Positions 17,913 through 25,650 of a stretch of DNA of 38,018 nucleotides are shown here, piece by piece. The notes below the pieces were generated by a model. That model did not search any database. It saw nothing but the letters and a program-made list of their open reading frames with translations, and was not told the origin of the DNA. Numbering within the stretch: position 1 is the first letter of the stretch; the number at the start of each line of letters is the position of its first letter. The position numbers and the translations under genes are program-made. The DNA is from an uncultured Neisseriaceae bacterium (GTDB lineage: Bacteria > Pseudomonadota > Gammaproteobacteria > Burkholderiales > Neisseriaceae), in NCBI GenBank assembly GCA_945267035.1, contig CALYOS010000022.1, positions 1-38,018 of the forward strand. The letters are read 5' to 3'.

Positions 17913-19131
17913 CTTGTTTGCTGTTAGGTAACAATATTTGTGATTGACGTTCGCGTGCATCCGAATGCCGAGCTAAAAACCGCGCCAGTTGCTGCTGGTT
18001 CTCTTCAATAAAAATCGAACAAGTTGCCAGAAGCATGCGTCCACCCGATTTGAGTGTCTGCCATAAGCTATCTAGAAGGGCTTCTTGCTGTTGGGCAGTT
18101 GTACTGCTGTCATGCGGTTGGCGCAACCATTTTATATCCGGATGTCGTTTTGTGACACCCGAAGCAGTACAAGGCACATCGGCAAGAATGGCATCAAAAG
18201 CCTGACCATCATACCATGACTGTAGGTCTTTTGCGTCAGCACATTGCAGATGAGCGTGAAGTTGGAGACGTTGTAAGTTACTTTCTACACGCTCAAGCCG
18301 TTTGGGATCGATATCTAATGCGGTGACGTCGCAGTCAGCCCACTCCAGTATATGACCGGTTTTGCCTCCCGGAGCAGCACAGGCATCCAGTATTCGTTCT
18401 CCTTGAAGAGGATTGAGCAATGCTATGGCTTGCTGGGCACCATAATCTTGTACCGAGACATGTCCTTCAGCAAATCCGGGCAGATTTTGTACGTTAACCG
18501 GTTTATCCAGCATAACGCAATGAGAATCCAGTATTTTAGCGTCAATATGTACGGTGTTTAACATTGCCAGATATTGTTCGGCATTGCTGTAACGACGATT
18601 GATGCGTAAAGTCATTGGTGGATGTTGCATGGAGGCGTTAACAATATTATGCCAGTACTTTGGATATTGTTTTTTCAGGTAATCAAGCCACCACTGCGGT
18701 AGATTATAACGTGCTACATGGTGTTGTTCAGCCGCAGCAACTAAAGCATCTTGTTCTCGCAGAAAGCGACGTAAAATAGCATTGGTCAATTTCTGATAGC
18801 GTCCGCCGTGTAGCCGACGAGCATAATCAACAGCTTCATTGACCACAGCATGGGGAGCATTTCGGGTAAAAGCAAGCTGGTATAAGGCAACCAATAATAG
18901 GTGCTGAATTTCAGCAGCGGGTAGCGTTTTTGTCATTTGTCGCACTAATTGCTGTAATAAACCCAAGTAGCGCAAGCTGCCGTGGCTTAAGGCCTGGAGA
19001 GTGGCTTTATCTGCCCCAGTCAATTCTGGATGTTGGAGTGAAACGCGTGTCAAAACTTCATTTAGATTATGTCCATCTAACACTTCGCCAATACTTTTAG
19101 CCGCGAGTTGCTGAGCAAGAGCCATACTCAT
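17878..19131 (-). CDS. rsmB: 16S rRNA (cytosine967-C5)-methyltransferase
   Basis: The 417-residue enzyme has an N-terminal NusB-like RNA-binding domain (about residues 8-135, LLVALYQLAFTRNAPHAVVNEAVDYARR) and a C-terminal Rossmann methyltransferase domain. AdoMet motif I is ILDACAAPGGKTGHILE. The two cysteines of this family are in ADVPCTASGVTKRHPDIKW and LLATCSIF. It makes m5C967 in 16S rRNA. Its ATG overlaps the TGA of fmt (ATGA), indicating translational coupling. It is also known as sun or fmu. Confidence 0.96.
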   Translation of the reverse strand: MSMALAQQLAAKSIGEVLDGHNLNEVLTRVSLQHPELTGADKATLQALSHGSLRYLGLLQQLVRQMTKTLPAAEIQHLLLVALYQLAFTRNAPHAVVNEAVDYARRLHGGRYQKLTNAILRRFLREQDALVAAAEQHHVARYNLPQWWLDYLKKQYPKYWHNIVNASMQHPPMTLRINRRYSNAEQYLAMLNTVHIDAKILDSHCVMLDKPVNVQNLPGFAEGHVSVQDYGAQQAIALLNPLQGERILDACAAPGGKTGHILEWADCDVTALDIDPKRLERVESNLQRLQLHAHLQCADAKDLQSWYDGQAFDAILADVPCTASGVTKRHPDIKWLRQPHDSSTTAQQQEALLDSLWQTLKSGGRMLLATCSIFIEENQQQLARFLARHSDARERQSQILLPNSKQDGFFYALIDKT

Positions 19132-20069
19132 GAATGTGACTCCGCAGAGGGAAAAATAGTGCCGATAGAAAGGGCATTGCCGGCTTGAAATGCATTGACC
19201 GGCATGGCTTTACTGCCAGCTTTCTGAAGTAATTCAATACTTAGCGCTTTGCTGCCACATGCAACAATCAAGTGATGCTCATCACTTTGAACAATGGTAC
19301 CTGGCTGACCTGAGCCTTCAACGACCTGAGCGCGCCAAATTTTTAAAGGCTTATCCTGCCACAATGTCCATGAGCCGGGTACAGGGTTGAATGCTCGGAT
19401 CTGACGGTTAATTTCATCTGCCGAACGGTGCCAGTTTATTTGAGCCTCTGCTTTGGACAATTTATGAGCATAAGTCACCCCAGTTTCAGGCTGAGGAGTG
19501 GGTTTTAATTGATCCAAATGTTGTAAATCTGCAACAATTGCTTTAGCTCCTAACGCCATCAAACCATCATGGACCTGTGTAGCAGTATCATTTTCTCCAA
19601 TAGGATATAAATGACGACTAAGGATGGCACCGGTATCCAATCCGGCATCCATTTGCATGATACAGATACCCGTTTCGCTGTCACCAGCTTCAATAGCACG
19701 CTGGATTGGCGCTGCGCCGCGCCATCGTGGCAACAGTGAAGCGTGAATATTCAGACAACCATAGCGTGGTATGGTTAAAACAGATTGAGGCAGCAACAAT
19801 CCATAAGCAGCCACAACCATTACATCCGCTTGAATCGCTCGTATATGTGCTTGTATTTCAGGATCTTTTAATGAGGTGGGTTGTTGAATGTCCAACTCTA
19901 ATGACAAAGCAAATTGCTTTACAGGGCTGGATTGTTGTTTCATGCCGCGTCCACTTGGACGGTCTGGCTGAGTCAGTACCAGTGGTACATCAAATCCAGC
20001 AGCCACAATCGCTTGCAGGGATGCAGCAGCGAAATCGGGTGTGCCAGCGAAAATAATGGAAGGCTTCAT
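19128..20069 (-). CDS. fmt: Methionyl-tRNA formyltransferase
   Basis: The enzyme transfers a formyl group from 10-formyl-THF to Met-tRNA-fMet to allow initiation. It shows IIFAGTPDFAAASLQAI at the N-terminus, TQPDRPSGRGMKQQSSPVKQ and the catalytic core NIHASLLPRWRGAAPIQRAI with Asn-His, followed by GDSETGICIMQMDAGLDTGA with the catalytic Asp. A C-terminal OB-like tRNA-binding domain (about 205-313) completes the normal length of 313 residues. Deformylase is encoded 71 bases upstream on the same strand, the usual pairing. Confidence 0.97.
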   Translation of the reverse strand: MKPSIIFAGTPDFAAASLQAIVAAGFDVPLVLTQPDRPSGRGMKQQSSPVKQFALSLELDIQQPTSLKDPEIQAHIRAIQADVMVVAAYGLLLPQSVLTIPRYGCLNIHASLLPRWRGAAPIQRAIEAGDSETGICIMQMDAGLDTGAILSRHLYPIGENDTATQVHDGLMALGAKAIVADLQHLDQLKPTPQPETGVTYAHKLSKAEAQINWHRSADEINRQIRAFNPVPGSWTLWQDKPLKIWRAQVVEGSGQPGTIVQSDEHHLIVACGSKALSIELLQKAGSKAMPVNAFQAGNALSIGTIFPSAESHS

Positions 20070-20140
20070 GCAGTTGATCCAAAATGCATTTTGATTAAAG
20101 ATAAGAAAAATTTAGCTGTTTGAATGGATAAGCATTTAAC

Positions 20141-20644
20141 TTACATTCTTTCGCGCGCACGCTTTTTCAGCTTGGTTTTTATGCGGTTTTGTTTTAATGA
20201 CGAAAGATATTCAACAAAGACTTTTCCGGCTAAATGATCTAACTCATGTTGAATACAGATAGCCAATAAACCGTCTGCTTCCAGTACGAATTTTTCGCCA
20301 TGCTCATCATAAGCTTCAACAGTTACCCGCTCTGCACGATGGACTGTTTCATAAATCCCAGGCACAGACAAGCAACCTTCTTCAAATTCAGTATCACCTT
20401 CTTTATGAGTAATCACTGGGTTAATGAAAACACGTAACTGATCACGTTCTTCAGACAAATCCATGACCACAACTTGTTTATGTACATTGACCTGTGTAGC
20501 AGCCAAGCCAATACCACGCGCTTGGTACATGGTTTCAGCCATGTCTGCAACTAAAGCAAGAATTTTGTCATCGAATTCTTCAACAGGTTGCGCAATGGTA
20601 TGTAAACGCTCATCAGGATATTGTAAAATGTTTAAGAGTGCCAT
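20141..20644 (-). CDS. def: Peptide deformylase
   Basis: The metalloenzyme removes the N-formyl group from nascent proteins. All three family motifs are intact: [14 protein letters not shown] (motif 1), [11 protein letters not shown] with the metal-binding Cys (motif 2) and [19 protein letters not shown] with the HExxH pattern HELDH (motif 3). The 167-residue length is standard. The AAGGAA upstream is about 13 bases from the ATG, a long spacing. It is first in the def-fmt-rsmB-DUF4390-ntrY-ntrX series and is transcribed divergently from the LysM protein. Confidence 0.97.
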   Translation of the reverse strand: MALLNILQYPDERLHTIAQPVEEFDDKILALVADMAETMYQARGIGLAATQVNVHKQVVVMDLSEERDQLRVFINPVITHKEGDTEFEEGCLSVPGIYETVHRAERVTVEAYDEHGEKFVLEADGLLAICIQHELDHLAGKVFVEYLSSLKQNRIKTKLKKRARERM

Positions 20645-20747
20645 TTTGTTTCAAAATTCCTTCTTTGATGTGACAACACTATATGATGGCGATTGCGAAT
20701 TTTTAAAGATTATCGATAGAGTTTCAGGTAAACTGCCTGCAATTCTC

Positions 20748-20776
20748 TTATCATGATTAACAAATCATACTAAAAT
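20748..20776 (+). promoter_or_regulatory. Candidate promoter of the LysM protein gene
   Basis: TTATCA (20748-20753), a 17-base spacer and TAAAAT (20771-20776) give a fair sigma-70 match 26 bases before the ATG. It lies in the 157-base region shared with def. Confidence 0.45.
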
Positions 20777-20801
20777 AGCATTTTAGCTAAGGATACTTTA
20801 C

Positions 20802-22064
20802 ATGCATAAACACATTATAACCCTGCTGTGCACTTTAGGTATGGTGTTATCTATGCCAGCTATGGCCAAAAAGCTCACTTTACGTCCAGATGCACCGGAA
20901 CAATATGTGGTGAAAAAAGGTGATACTTTATGGAGTATTTCCCGCAAGTATCTCTATAGCCCTTGGCAGTGGCCACAATTATGGGGATCAAATCGTTCCC
21001 AAATTAAAAACCCACAGAAAATTTACCCAGGACAGATTCTAACATTGCGTTATGTCAATGGTCAGCCTCGGCTGGGATTTGTTGATAATAATATTCCTAC
21101 CATCAAGTTAAAACCACAAGTTCGTGATATCGCTGCTGGTTATGGCATCAGTACCATCAATGTAGATTATTACCGTATTTTTACCCAGCATCCACAAGTC
21201 ATAGATCAACTACAAACCAAAAACGCACCAAGGTTGGTTACTGGGCCGGATAATCGGTTGATCTATTCTCCTGGCGATCGTGTCTATGCTGATCGTACAT
21301 TGGAACCAGGTCGGTATCTGGTTTATCGTGCCGATCGTGATGTGGTTGATCCAGATACGCATAAATATCTTGGTCAATTAGTACGCTTTACCGGTGAAGT
21401 GGCGACACTGGCCAACAAAAACAGTGCTTTGCAAGAACGTAGCGCGAAAGATGAAAGTGAGTTGCCTAACGATGAGTACTACACTCGCTTACATCCATTA
21501 ATTAAAGTGCCTACGCGCACAGCACAGCCGCTAATAGTGACTAAAGTGGTTTCAGAAATCACTGATGGTAATTATCTATTGAAAATTACCGATGAGCGTG
21601 ATCCATTACAGATGATGCCACATGCTCCAAGTAAACAGATCCGAGGTAAAGTTATCTCTATAATGGATGGTGTTCTGGAAGCTGGTACTTTCCATACGAT
21701 TATCCTTAATTTAGGTGCGAAAGATGGAATTGATAAAGGCACAGTGGTTAGTCTGGTCAATAAAAGAAGAAAGATCAAAGCCGATCCTCCAAGAGATGCT
21801 GACAGCAAAAGCGGCGTGATCAAATATCTGAGTATTCCGGCAGAAGAAGTCGGTCTAGCACTTGTTTACCGAGTTAGTGAAAATTTATCCTCTGCCATCA
21901 TCATGAGTTCAACGAAATCTGTAGCTGTTGGCGATTTGGTTATGAATCCTGGCCACGATCTGGATGATATATCTGAAGACTCTAGACATGTGCCGAATGA
22001 ACCACAGGATTCGCATGAATCATCAAGACTTCAGGGAGATACACGCTCCAATATCGATATCTAG
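20802..22064 (+). CDS. Exported LysM-domain protein
   Basis: The 420-residue protein has a signal peptide (about residues 1-22, ending SMPAMA) and one LysM domain near the N-terminus (residues 34-80, YVVKKGDTLWSISRKYLYSP...IYPGQILTLRYV). A beta-rich remainder of about 340 residues has no catalytic motif I recognise. LysM should hold it to peptidoglycan in the periplasm. The same divergent arrangement with def is what I recall from Neisseria. TAAGGA at 20788 gives a good ribosome site for ATG 20802. The last 40 residues are polar and Asp/Ser-rich (DDISEDSRHVPNEPQDS). The role is unknown; cell-wall remodelling or sensing is possible. Confidence 0.9.
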   Translation: MHKHIITLLCTLGMVLSMPAMAKKLTLRPDAPEQYVVKKGDTLWSISRKYLYSPWQWPQLWGSNRSQIKNPQKIYPGQILTLRYVNGQPRLGFVDNNIPTIKLKPQVRDIAAGYGISTINVDYYRIFTQHPQVIDQLQTKNAPRLVTGPDNRLIYSPGDRVYADRTLEPGRYLVYRADRDVVDPDTHKYLGQLVRFTGEVATLANKNSALQERSAKDESELPNDEYYTRLHPLIKVPTRTAQPLIVTKVVSEITDGNYLLKITDERDPLQMMPHAPSKQIRGKVISIMDGVLEAGTFHTIILNLGAKDGIDKGTVVSLVNKRRKIKADPPRDADSKSGVIKYLSIPAEEVGLALVYRVSENLSSAIIMSSTKSVAVGDLVMNPGHDLDDISEDSRHVPNEPQDSHESSRLQGDTRSNIDI

Positions 22065-22139
22065 ACCATATTCAATTTAATGGGATAAATTAACTGCAGA
22101 CTCCTTTAAATTTTGATTGTTATATGGTCAAGTGATGAG

Positions 22140-22174
22140 AACCGGATCTAACTTTGCTTAGATCCGGTTTTTTT
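22140..22174 (+). terminator. Strong terminator after the LysM protein gene
   Basis: AACCGGATCTA (22140-22150), loop ACTTTGCT and TAGATCCGGTT (22159-22169) form an 11-bp perfect stem, followed by a run of T to 22174. Confidence 0.92.
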
Positions 22175-22197
22175 ATCTTGCTGCAATTGAATACATG

Positions 22198-22399
22198 ACA
22201 TGCAAAAGATTTAAATGGGAAAGAAAATAGAGAAGAGGACCAAATTAAACTTGGGGAACAGAATATGTTTAAGTAATTCCTAATGTCTGATGGCAAAGTC
22301 AAAACGCCAAAGATGTTAATCATCCATAATGGTGCAGTAACTGAAAAAATAATAGCCATTCATATCAGTATTTTTGCCAGTGGTGGATTCTTTGAATAA
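22198..22399 (+). pseudogene. Possible decayed ORF of unknown family
   Basis: One frame gives HAKDLNGKENREEDQIKLGE followed by QNMFK, a TAA at 22274-22276, then FLMSDGKVKTPKMLIIHNGA and a hydrophobic end to TAA 22397-22399. The composition looks like protein rather than random AT-rich spacer, but there is no start signal and I do not recognise it. It may be a gene remnant with one nonsense change. Confidence 0.25.
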
Positions 22400-23120
22400 A
22401 GATGATTAAGGGGAAAAATCTAGCATTGGCTTTATTCAACCATACCCAAACAGTCTAAGAGCATCCATGTTGCATTGATATCCCTCTTTAAAGCGATAAG
22501 ATTGACTAAAACGTTGTTGGAAAGCTTAGTATCCAATAGTAGGGCTGGATTAACTAACCAATTTTGCGGAAATTTTCAGGCATCAAAATACCGTAACTTC
22601 GTCTGAATATCATCAATGAGCCTTTTCTTAAAGTATCTAAAAATAAAACCAAGGGTAGTTAAACTCTCAGCTATATATAGAGTAAATAAGTGTAAATATT
22701 AAATAACTTATTAATTAATATGTTTATTTTGATTGAAAATCTTAATCAAAGCTTTATTTAATAGCAGAAAAAATTGCTTTTGGAAAATCCATGAGACACG
22801 CTAAGTTTATATCCCAAGCGAAATGATTTAAAATAATGGGTTCGGTTTTAATTTTTAGATTTATCAATAGATTATTTTTTGCATCCTTATTCCGAAATGC
22901 CGTGGTGCAAATATTGTTTTCCAGTATGCAGTACTCACTCTAATTACTATCTGAATCACTCTATTCAGATATAGAGTTGCTTGTAGAAAAGTATTTTGTA
23001 TGGAATGCAGTTAATCAGCGTGTTATGTTTATCGCATATTTGATGATGCTGTTTTTTTAGGAAAAGTTTAATGTTGTCGATTGAAGAATTAATATGCTAA
23101 ATAGTTAATTCTTTGCTGGC
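22400..23120. other. AT-rich spacer upstream of the eight-gene cluster
   Basis: About 720 bases with stops in all frames. I see no tRNA, insertion-sequence ends or long ORF. One sequence at about 22590 ends TCGTCTGAA, like the end of a Neisseriaceae uptake sequence, but it is single and incomplete. Confidence 0.4.
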
Positions 23121-23140
23121 ATTTATCCACTGGGATAAAT
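23121..23140. repeat. Perfect inverted repeat, 8 bp
   Basis: ATTTATCC (23121-23128), ACTG, GGATAAAT (23133-23140). No T run follows, so it is more likely an operator or a structured element than a terminator. It is the first of three inverted repeats ahead of the cluster. Confidence 0.55.
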
Positions 23141-23193
23141 CTAATTTATTATTTTCAACCCTTTGGGGTTCAAAAAATCTGTTAATTTAATGC

Positions 23194-23215
23194 ATACAAT
23201 AAGCTTTTATTGTAT
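23194..23215. promoter_or_regulatory. Perfect 9-bp inverted repeat next to the cluster start, candidate operator
   Basis: ATACAATAA (23194-23202), GCTT, TTATTGTAT (23207-23215). The right arm overlaps TATAGA (23213-23218), a possible -10 element, 15 bases before the first gene. This placement suits a repressor site. A short leader hairpin is the alternative. A weaker AACCC/GGGTT pair (23157-23170) lies between this and the repeat at 23121. Confidence 0.45.
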
Positions 23216-23232
23216 AGATTACTTGGTAAACT

Positions 23233-23964
23233 ATGACTTATTTTGTACCTGTTGAAGAAATTAAATTTTGCCATAAAGAATTCTTTGGTGGCAATAATTT
23301 ATATCAGGACATTGTATTGTGTGACTTCGATGGAACCATCAGTGAAAAAGATGTCACTGATACTTTATTAGAGCATTTTGGCAATGAAAAATGTGAGCAG
23401 CTTGAACAGCAATGGCTCAATGGCATTATTGGCTCACGAGAGTGTATGCAGCTGCAGATTGCCAATATGACTGCCCGCTTGTCAGAACTGAATGAAGTTT
23501 TGGCACAAATTAAAATTGATCCAACTTTTGTAGACTTTGTGGATTTTGCTCAAAGGCAAAATTTAACTGTTCATATTGTCAGTGATGGATTGGATTATGC
23601 GATACAATCTATTTTGAAACGCTATAAACTTGATTTTTTACCCGTCTATGCCAATAAGTTGCTGTATGACGGTCAACAAAACTGGCAACTGCAATTTCCA
23701 TATGCCAGTAGTGACTGTGTGAAAGCCAGCGGTAATTGTAAGTGCCAGCATCGTCGCCAATTATCTGATTACAGAAAAGTATTTTATGTTGGTGATGGAA
23801 CTTCAGATTTTTGTGTGGCTGATAAAGTAGATTTGGTTTTTGCTAAGGATAAACTGATTGAATATTGTCAGCAGCATCAACTTCCATTTCAACCTATTGG
23901 TGCATTTAGTGATGTACTTACTATATTACCCAATTTGATTAATGCAGAATCAGTTTACAGTTGA
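23233..23964 (+). CDS. HAD-superfamily IB (MtnX-like) phosphatase
   Basis: The 243-residue protein has the HAD catalytic motif I CDFDGT (D31 nucleophile, D33 acid/base), a motif II region IVSDGLDYAI, and motif IV YVGDGTSDFC with the Mg-binding aspartates. The cap insertion after motif I and the overall length fit the IB subgroup with MtnX and phosphoserine phosphatase. A Cys-rich patch (ASSDCVKASGNCKCQH) precedes motif IV. It would remove phosphate from a small metabolite in the cytoplasm. MtnX itself works in methionine salvage, but no other salvage gene is near, so the substrate is probably a cluster-specific intermediate. It leads the plus-strand arm; the next start is 43 bases on. Confidence 0.85.
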   Translation: MTYFVPVEEIKFCHKEFFGGNNLYQDIVLCDFDGTISEKDVTDTLLEHFGNEKCEQLEQQWLNGIIGSRECMQLQIANMTARLSELNEVLAQIKIDPTFVDFVDFAQRQNLTVHIVSDGLDYAIQSILKRYKLDFLPVYANKLLYDGQQNWQLQFPYASSDCVKASGNCKCQHRRQLSDYRKVFYVGDGTSDFCVADKVDLVFAKDKLIEYCQQHQLPFQPIGAFSDVLTILPNLINAESVYS

Positions 23965-24007
23965 AAATGGGTGCGTTCACACTTTAATAAAAAAATGATT
24001 TCTTATT

Positions 24008-24829
24008 ATGATTCAAGATTGTTCTTATTTTTTAAAAGGTAACCGCAATGGAGTGCTGTTGATCCATGGTTTAACCGGTACGCCGAATGAAATGCGCATT
24101 ATTGCCAGAGGTCTAAACCAGGCAGGCTTTACCGTCTATGCTATGCAACTGGCCGGACATTGTGGCGATGAGGCAGATTTATGTCGCACAACCTGGCACG
24201 ATTGGTATGCAAGCGTAGAACAGTCAGCTAAGTTTTTGCAGCAGCATGTTGATCATATATTTGTGGCTGGTTTATCCATGGGTGCGCTTTTATCGTTAAA
24301 ACTGGCTGCTGATCATCCGCAAATGATTAAAGGTGTCGGGGTCTATGGCGTAACCTTTACTTATGATGGTTGGTCAATGCCATTTTGGGCAAAGCACCTT
24401 TTTTTCTTACTGACATGGCTGAAAAAACTACATCTGTTTCAAAAAACTTCATTTATTGAAAAACCACCTTATGGTTTGAAAGACGAACGCATTCGTGCGA
24501 CTGTATCAGCCAGTATGTTCAGTGGGGATAGTGCCAGTGCTGGACTAGCTGGTAATCCTTTTCCAGCCCTGGCAGAAATGCAGTGGCTGGCCAAAGAAGT
24601 GCGCCGGCAATTACCTCAAGTGACCGCACCTTGTCTCATTATGCATTCTGGGCATGACGATATTGCCAATATTCAAACCAATGCCCGTTTGGTGGAAGAA
24701 AATGTCAGTGGACCAACCAAATTCATCGTGTTAGATGATAGTTATCATCTCATTACCATTGACCGTCAGCGCCGTGAAGTGATTAACGAATCGGTCAAAT
24801 TTTTTCAAAATATTGTTCAGTCAGCCTGA
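24008..24829 (+). CDS. Alpha/beta hydrolase (carboxylesterase/S33-like)
   Basis: The 273-residue soluble enzyme has an oxyanion-hole segment LLIHGLTGTPNEMR, the nucleophile elbow VAGLSMGALL (Ser90), the acid in MHSGHDDIAN (Asp217 or 218) and the catalytic His247 in DDSYHLITID. The triad is complete and the layout matches monoacylglycerol-lipase or Est30-like carboxylesterases. A lid-like aromatic stretch (FWAKHLFFLLTWLKK) lies between strands 6 and 7. It could release or trim an acyl chain on the cluster's product, or act as a type II thioesterase; the substrate is unknown. It is transcribed with the phosphatase and followed after 30 bases by the first EamA-like gene. Confidence 0.85.
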   Translation: MIQDCSYFLKGNRNGVLLIHGLTGTPNEMRIIARGLNQAGFTVYAMQLAGHCGDEADLCRTTWHDWYASVEQSAKFLQQHVDHIFVAGLSMGALLSLKLAADHPQMIKGVGVYGVTFTYDGWSMPFWAKHLFFLLTWLKKLHLFQKTSFIEKPPYGLKDERIRATVSASMFSGDSASAGLAGNPFPALAEMQWLAKEVRRQLPQVTAPCLIMHSGHDDIANIQTNARLVEENVSGPTKFIVLDDSYHLITIDRQRREVINESVKFFQNIVQSA

Positions 24830-24859
24830 TTTAACCGAAATTTTAAGGAAACCGCCTTC

Positions 24860-25216
24860 ATGACGCTGATTGTTTTTATTTTATGGCTCGCTAATATCTG
24901 TTTTGATACCTTGGGTCAAACAGCATTCAAATATGCAGCAATAGCTCCTAATAATCGCGATGGTTGGTATTACTGGGTAGATTTATTCCGGAATTATTGG
25001 TTATGGATTGGCATTGGCTCTTATGTGGCTGAGTTTTTATTGTGGCTGGCTTTTTTAAGTCAGGTGCCCTTGTCCCAAGGAATATTGCTCGGTTCCATTA
25101 ATATTATCGTACTGATGCTGGTAGGCAGAGTTCTCTTCCAAGAAAAACTAACTCGATTCCGACTGATAGGCATGTTTTGTATCACCATAGGCGTTGTCTT
25201 GGTAGGAGTATCCTAA
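24860..25216 (+). CDS. Half-size EamA/SMR-like transporter subunit A
   Basis: The 118-residue protein has four predicted membrane helices (about residues 2-20, 40-62, 68-88, 95-116) and almost no loops. The sequence FDTLGQTAFKYAA in helix 1 mirrors FDTIGQCSFKLTA in the following gene, so the two are paralogues. Paired four-helix proteins of this size resemble ArnE/ArnF (lipid-linked aminosugar flippase) and MdtI/MdtJ (spermidine export), both heterodimers. AAGGAA precedes the ATG. Its stop overlaps the next start (TAATG). An exporter or flippase for the cluster's product is the natural inference. Confidence 0.8.
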   Translation: MTLIVFILWLANICFDTLGQTAFKYAAIAPNNRDGWYYWVDLFRNYWLWIGIGSYVAEFLLWLAFLSQVPLSQGILLGSINIIVLMLVGRVLFQEKLTRFRLIGMFCITIGVVLVGVS

Positions 25217-25623
25217 TGCGTAAATTTTATCTGATTGGTTTTGCACTCCTACTGTTGTTTGATACCATCGGGCAGTGTAGCTTTAAATTAACGGCTAACC
25301 ATGCTCAACCTCTGATGGCTAATATGGAGTGGATTATGCGCGTATTTACCCAGCCTTGGGTATATATTGCAGTGCTGGGCTATATTGGCGCATTTTTTAC
25401 TTGGATGATTTTGCTTAAAAAAGCGCCTGTTGGTCCTGCATTTGCCGCTTCACATTTAGAGGTCGTGACAGTGATGTTGGTTTCCGCTTTTCTATTTCAT
25501 GAACACATCACCATAACTAGAACAATAGGTGCAGTTTTTGTCGTAGCTGGGATTCTATTTTTGGCTTTTGCTGAGAAACAATTGGTTCAGAGTGAGGCAG
25601 ACAACCATCACGATCCTGTATAA
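25216..25623 (+). CDS. Half-size EamA/SMR-like transporter subunit B
   Basis: The 135-residue protein has four predicted membrane helices and a short charged tail (QLVQSEADNHHDPV). It is the paralogue of the preceding gene (shared FDT-x-GQ-x-x-FK motif in helix 1). A longer reading from 25177 would add 13 basic residues encoded inside the previous gene. ATG 25216 has AGGAG eight bases upstream and overlaps the previous stop, so it is preferred. This subunit has the acidic FHEH...IGAVFVVAGI end typical of EamA repeats. The two probably form a heterodimer. Confidence 0.8.
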   Translation: MRKFYLIGFALLLLFDTIGQCSFKLTANHAQPLMANMEWIMRVFTQPWVYIAVLGYIGAFFTWMILLKKAPVGPAFAASHLEVVTVMLVSAFLFHEHITITRTIGAVFVVAGILFLAFAEKQLVQSEADNHHDPV

Positions 25624-25650
25624 CTCTCTTACATACGGGTAAAAGCGCAT

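Noticed and set aside
22120-22359. 79-residue open frame on the minus strand
   Set aside because: It includes the LysM gene terminator in its 3' part and has no start signal, so it is probably chance.
22585-22597. Single uptake-sequence-like word ending TCGTCTGAA
   Set aside because: One partial 9-base match in 38 kb is within chance expectation.
23233-23964. Assigning the HAD phosphatase as MtnX of methionine salvage
   Set aside because: The motifs fit the subgroup, but no mtnA, mtnB, mtnC or mtnD gene is near, so naming the substrate would be guesswork.
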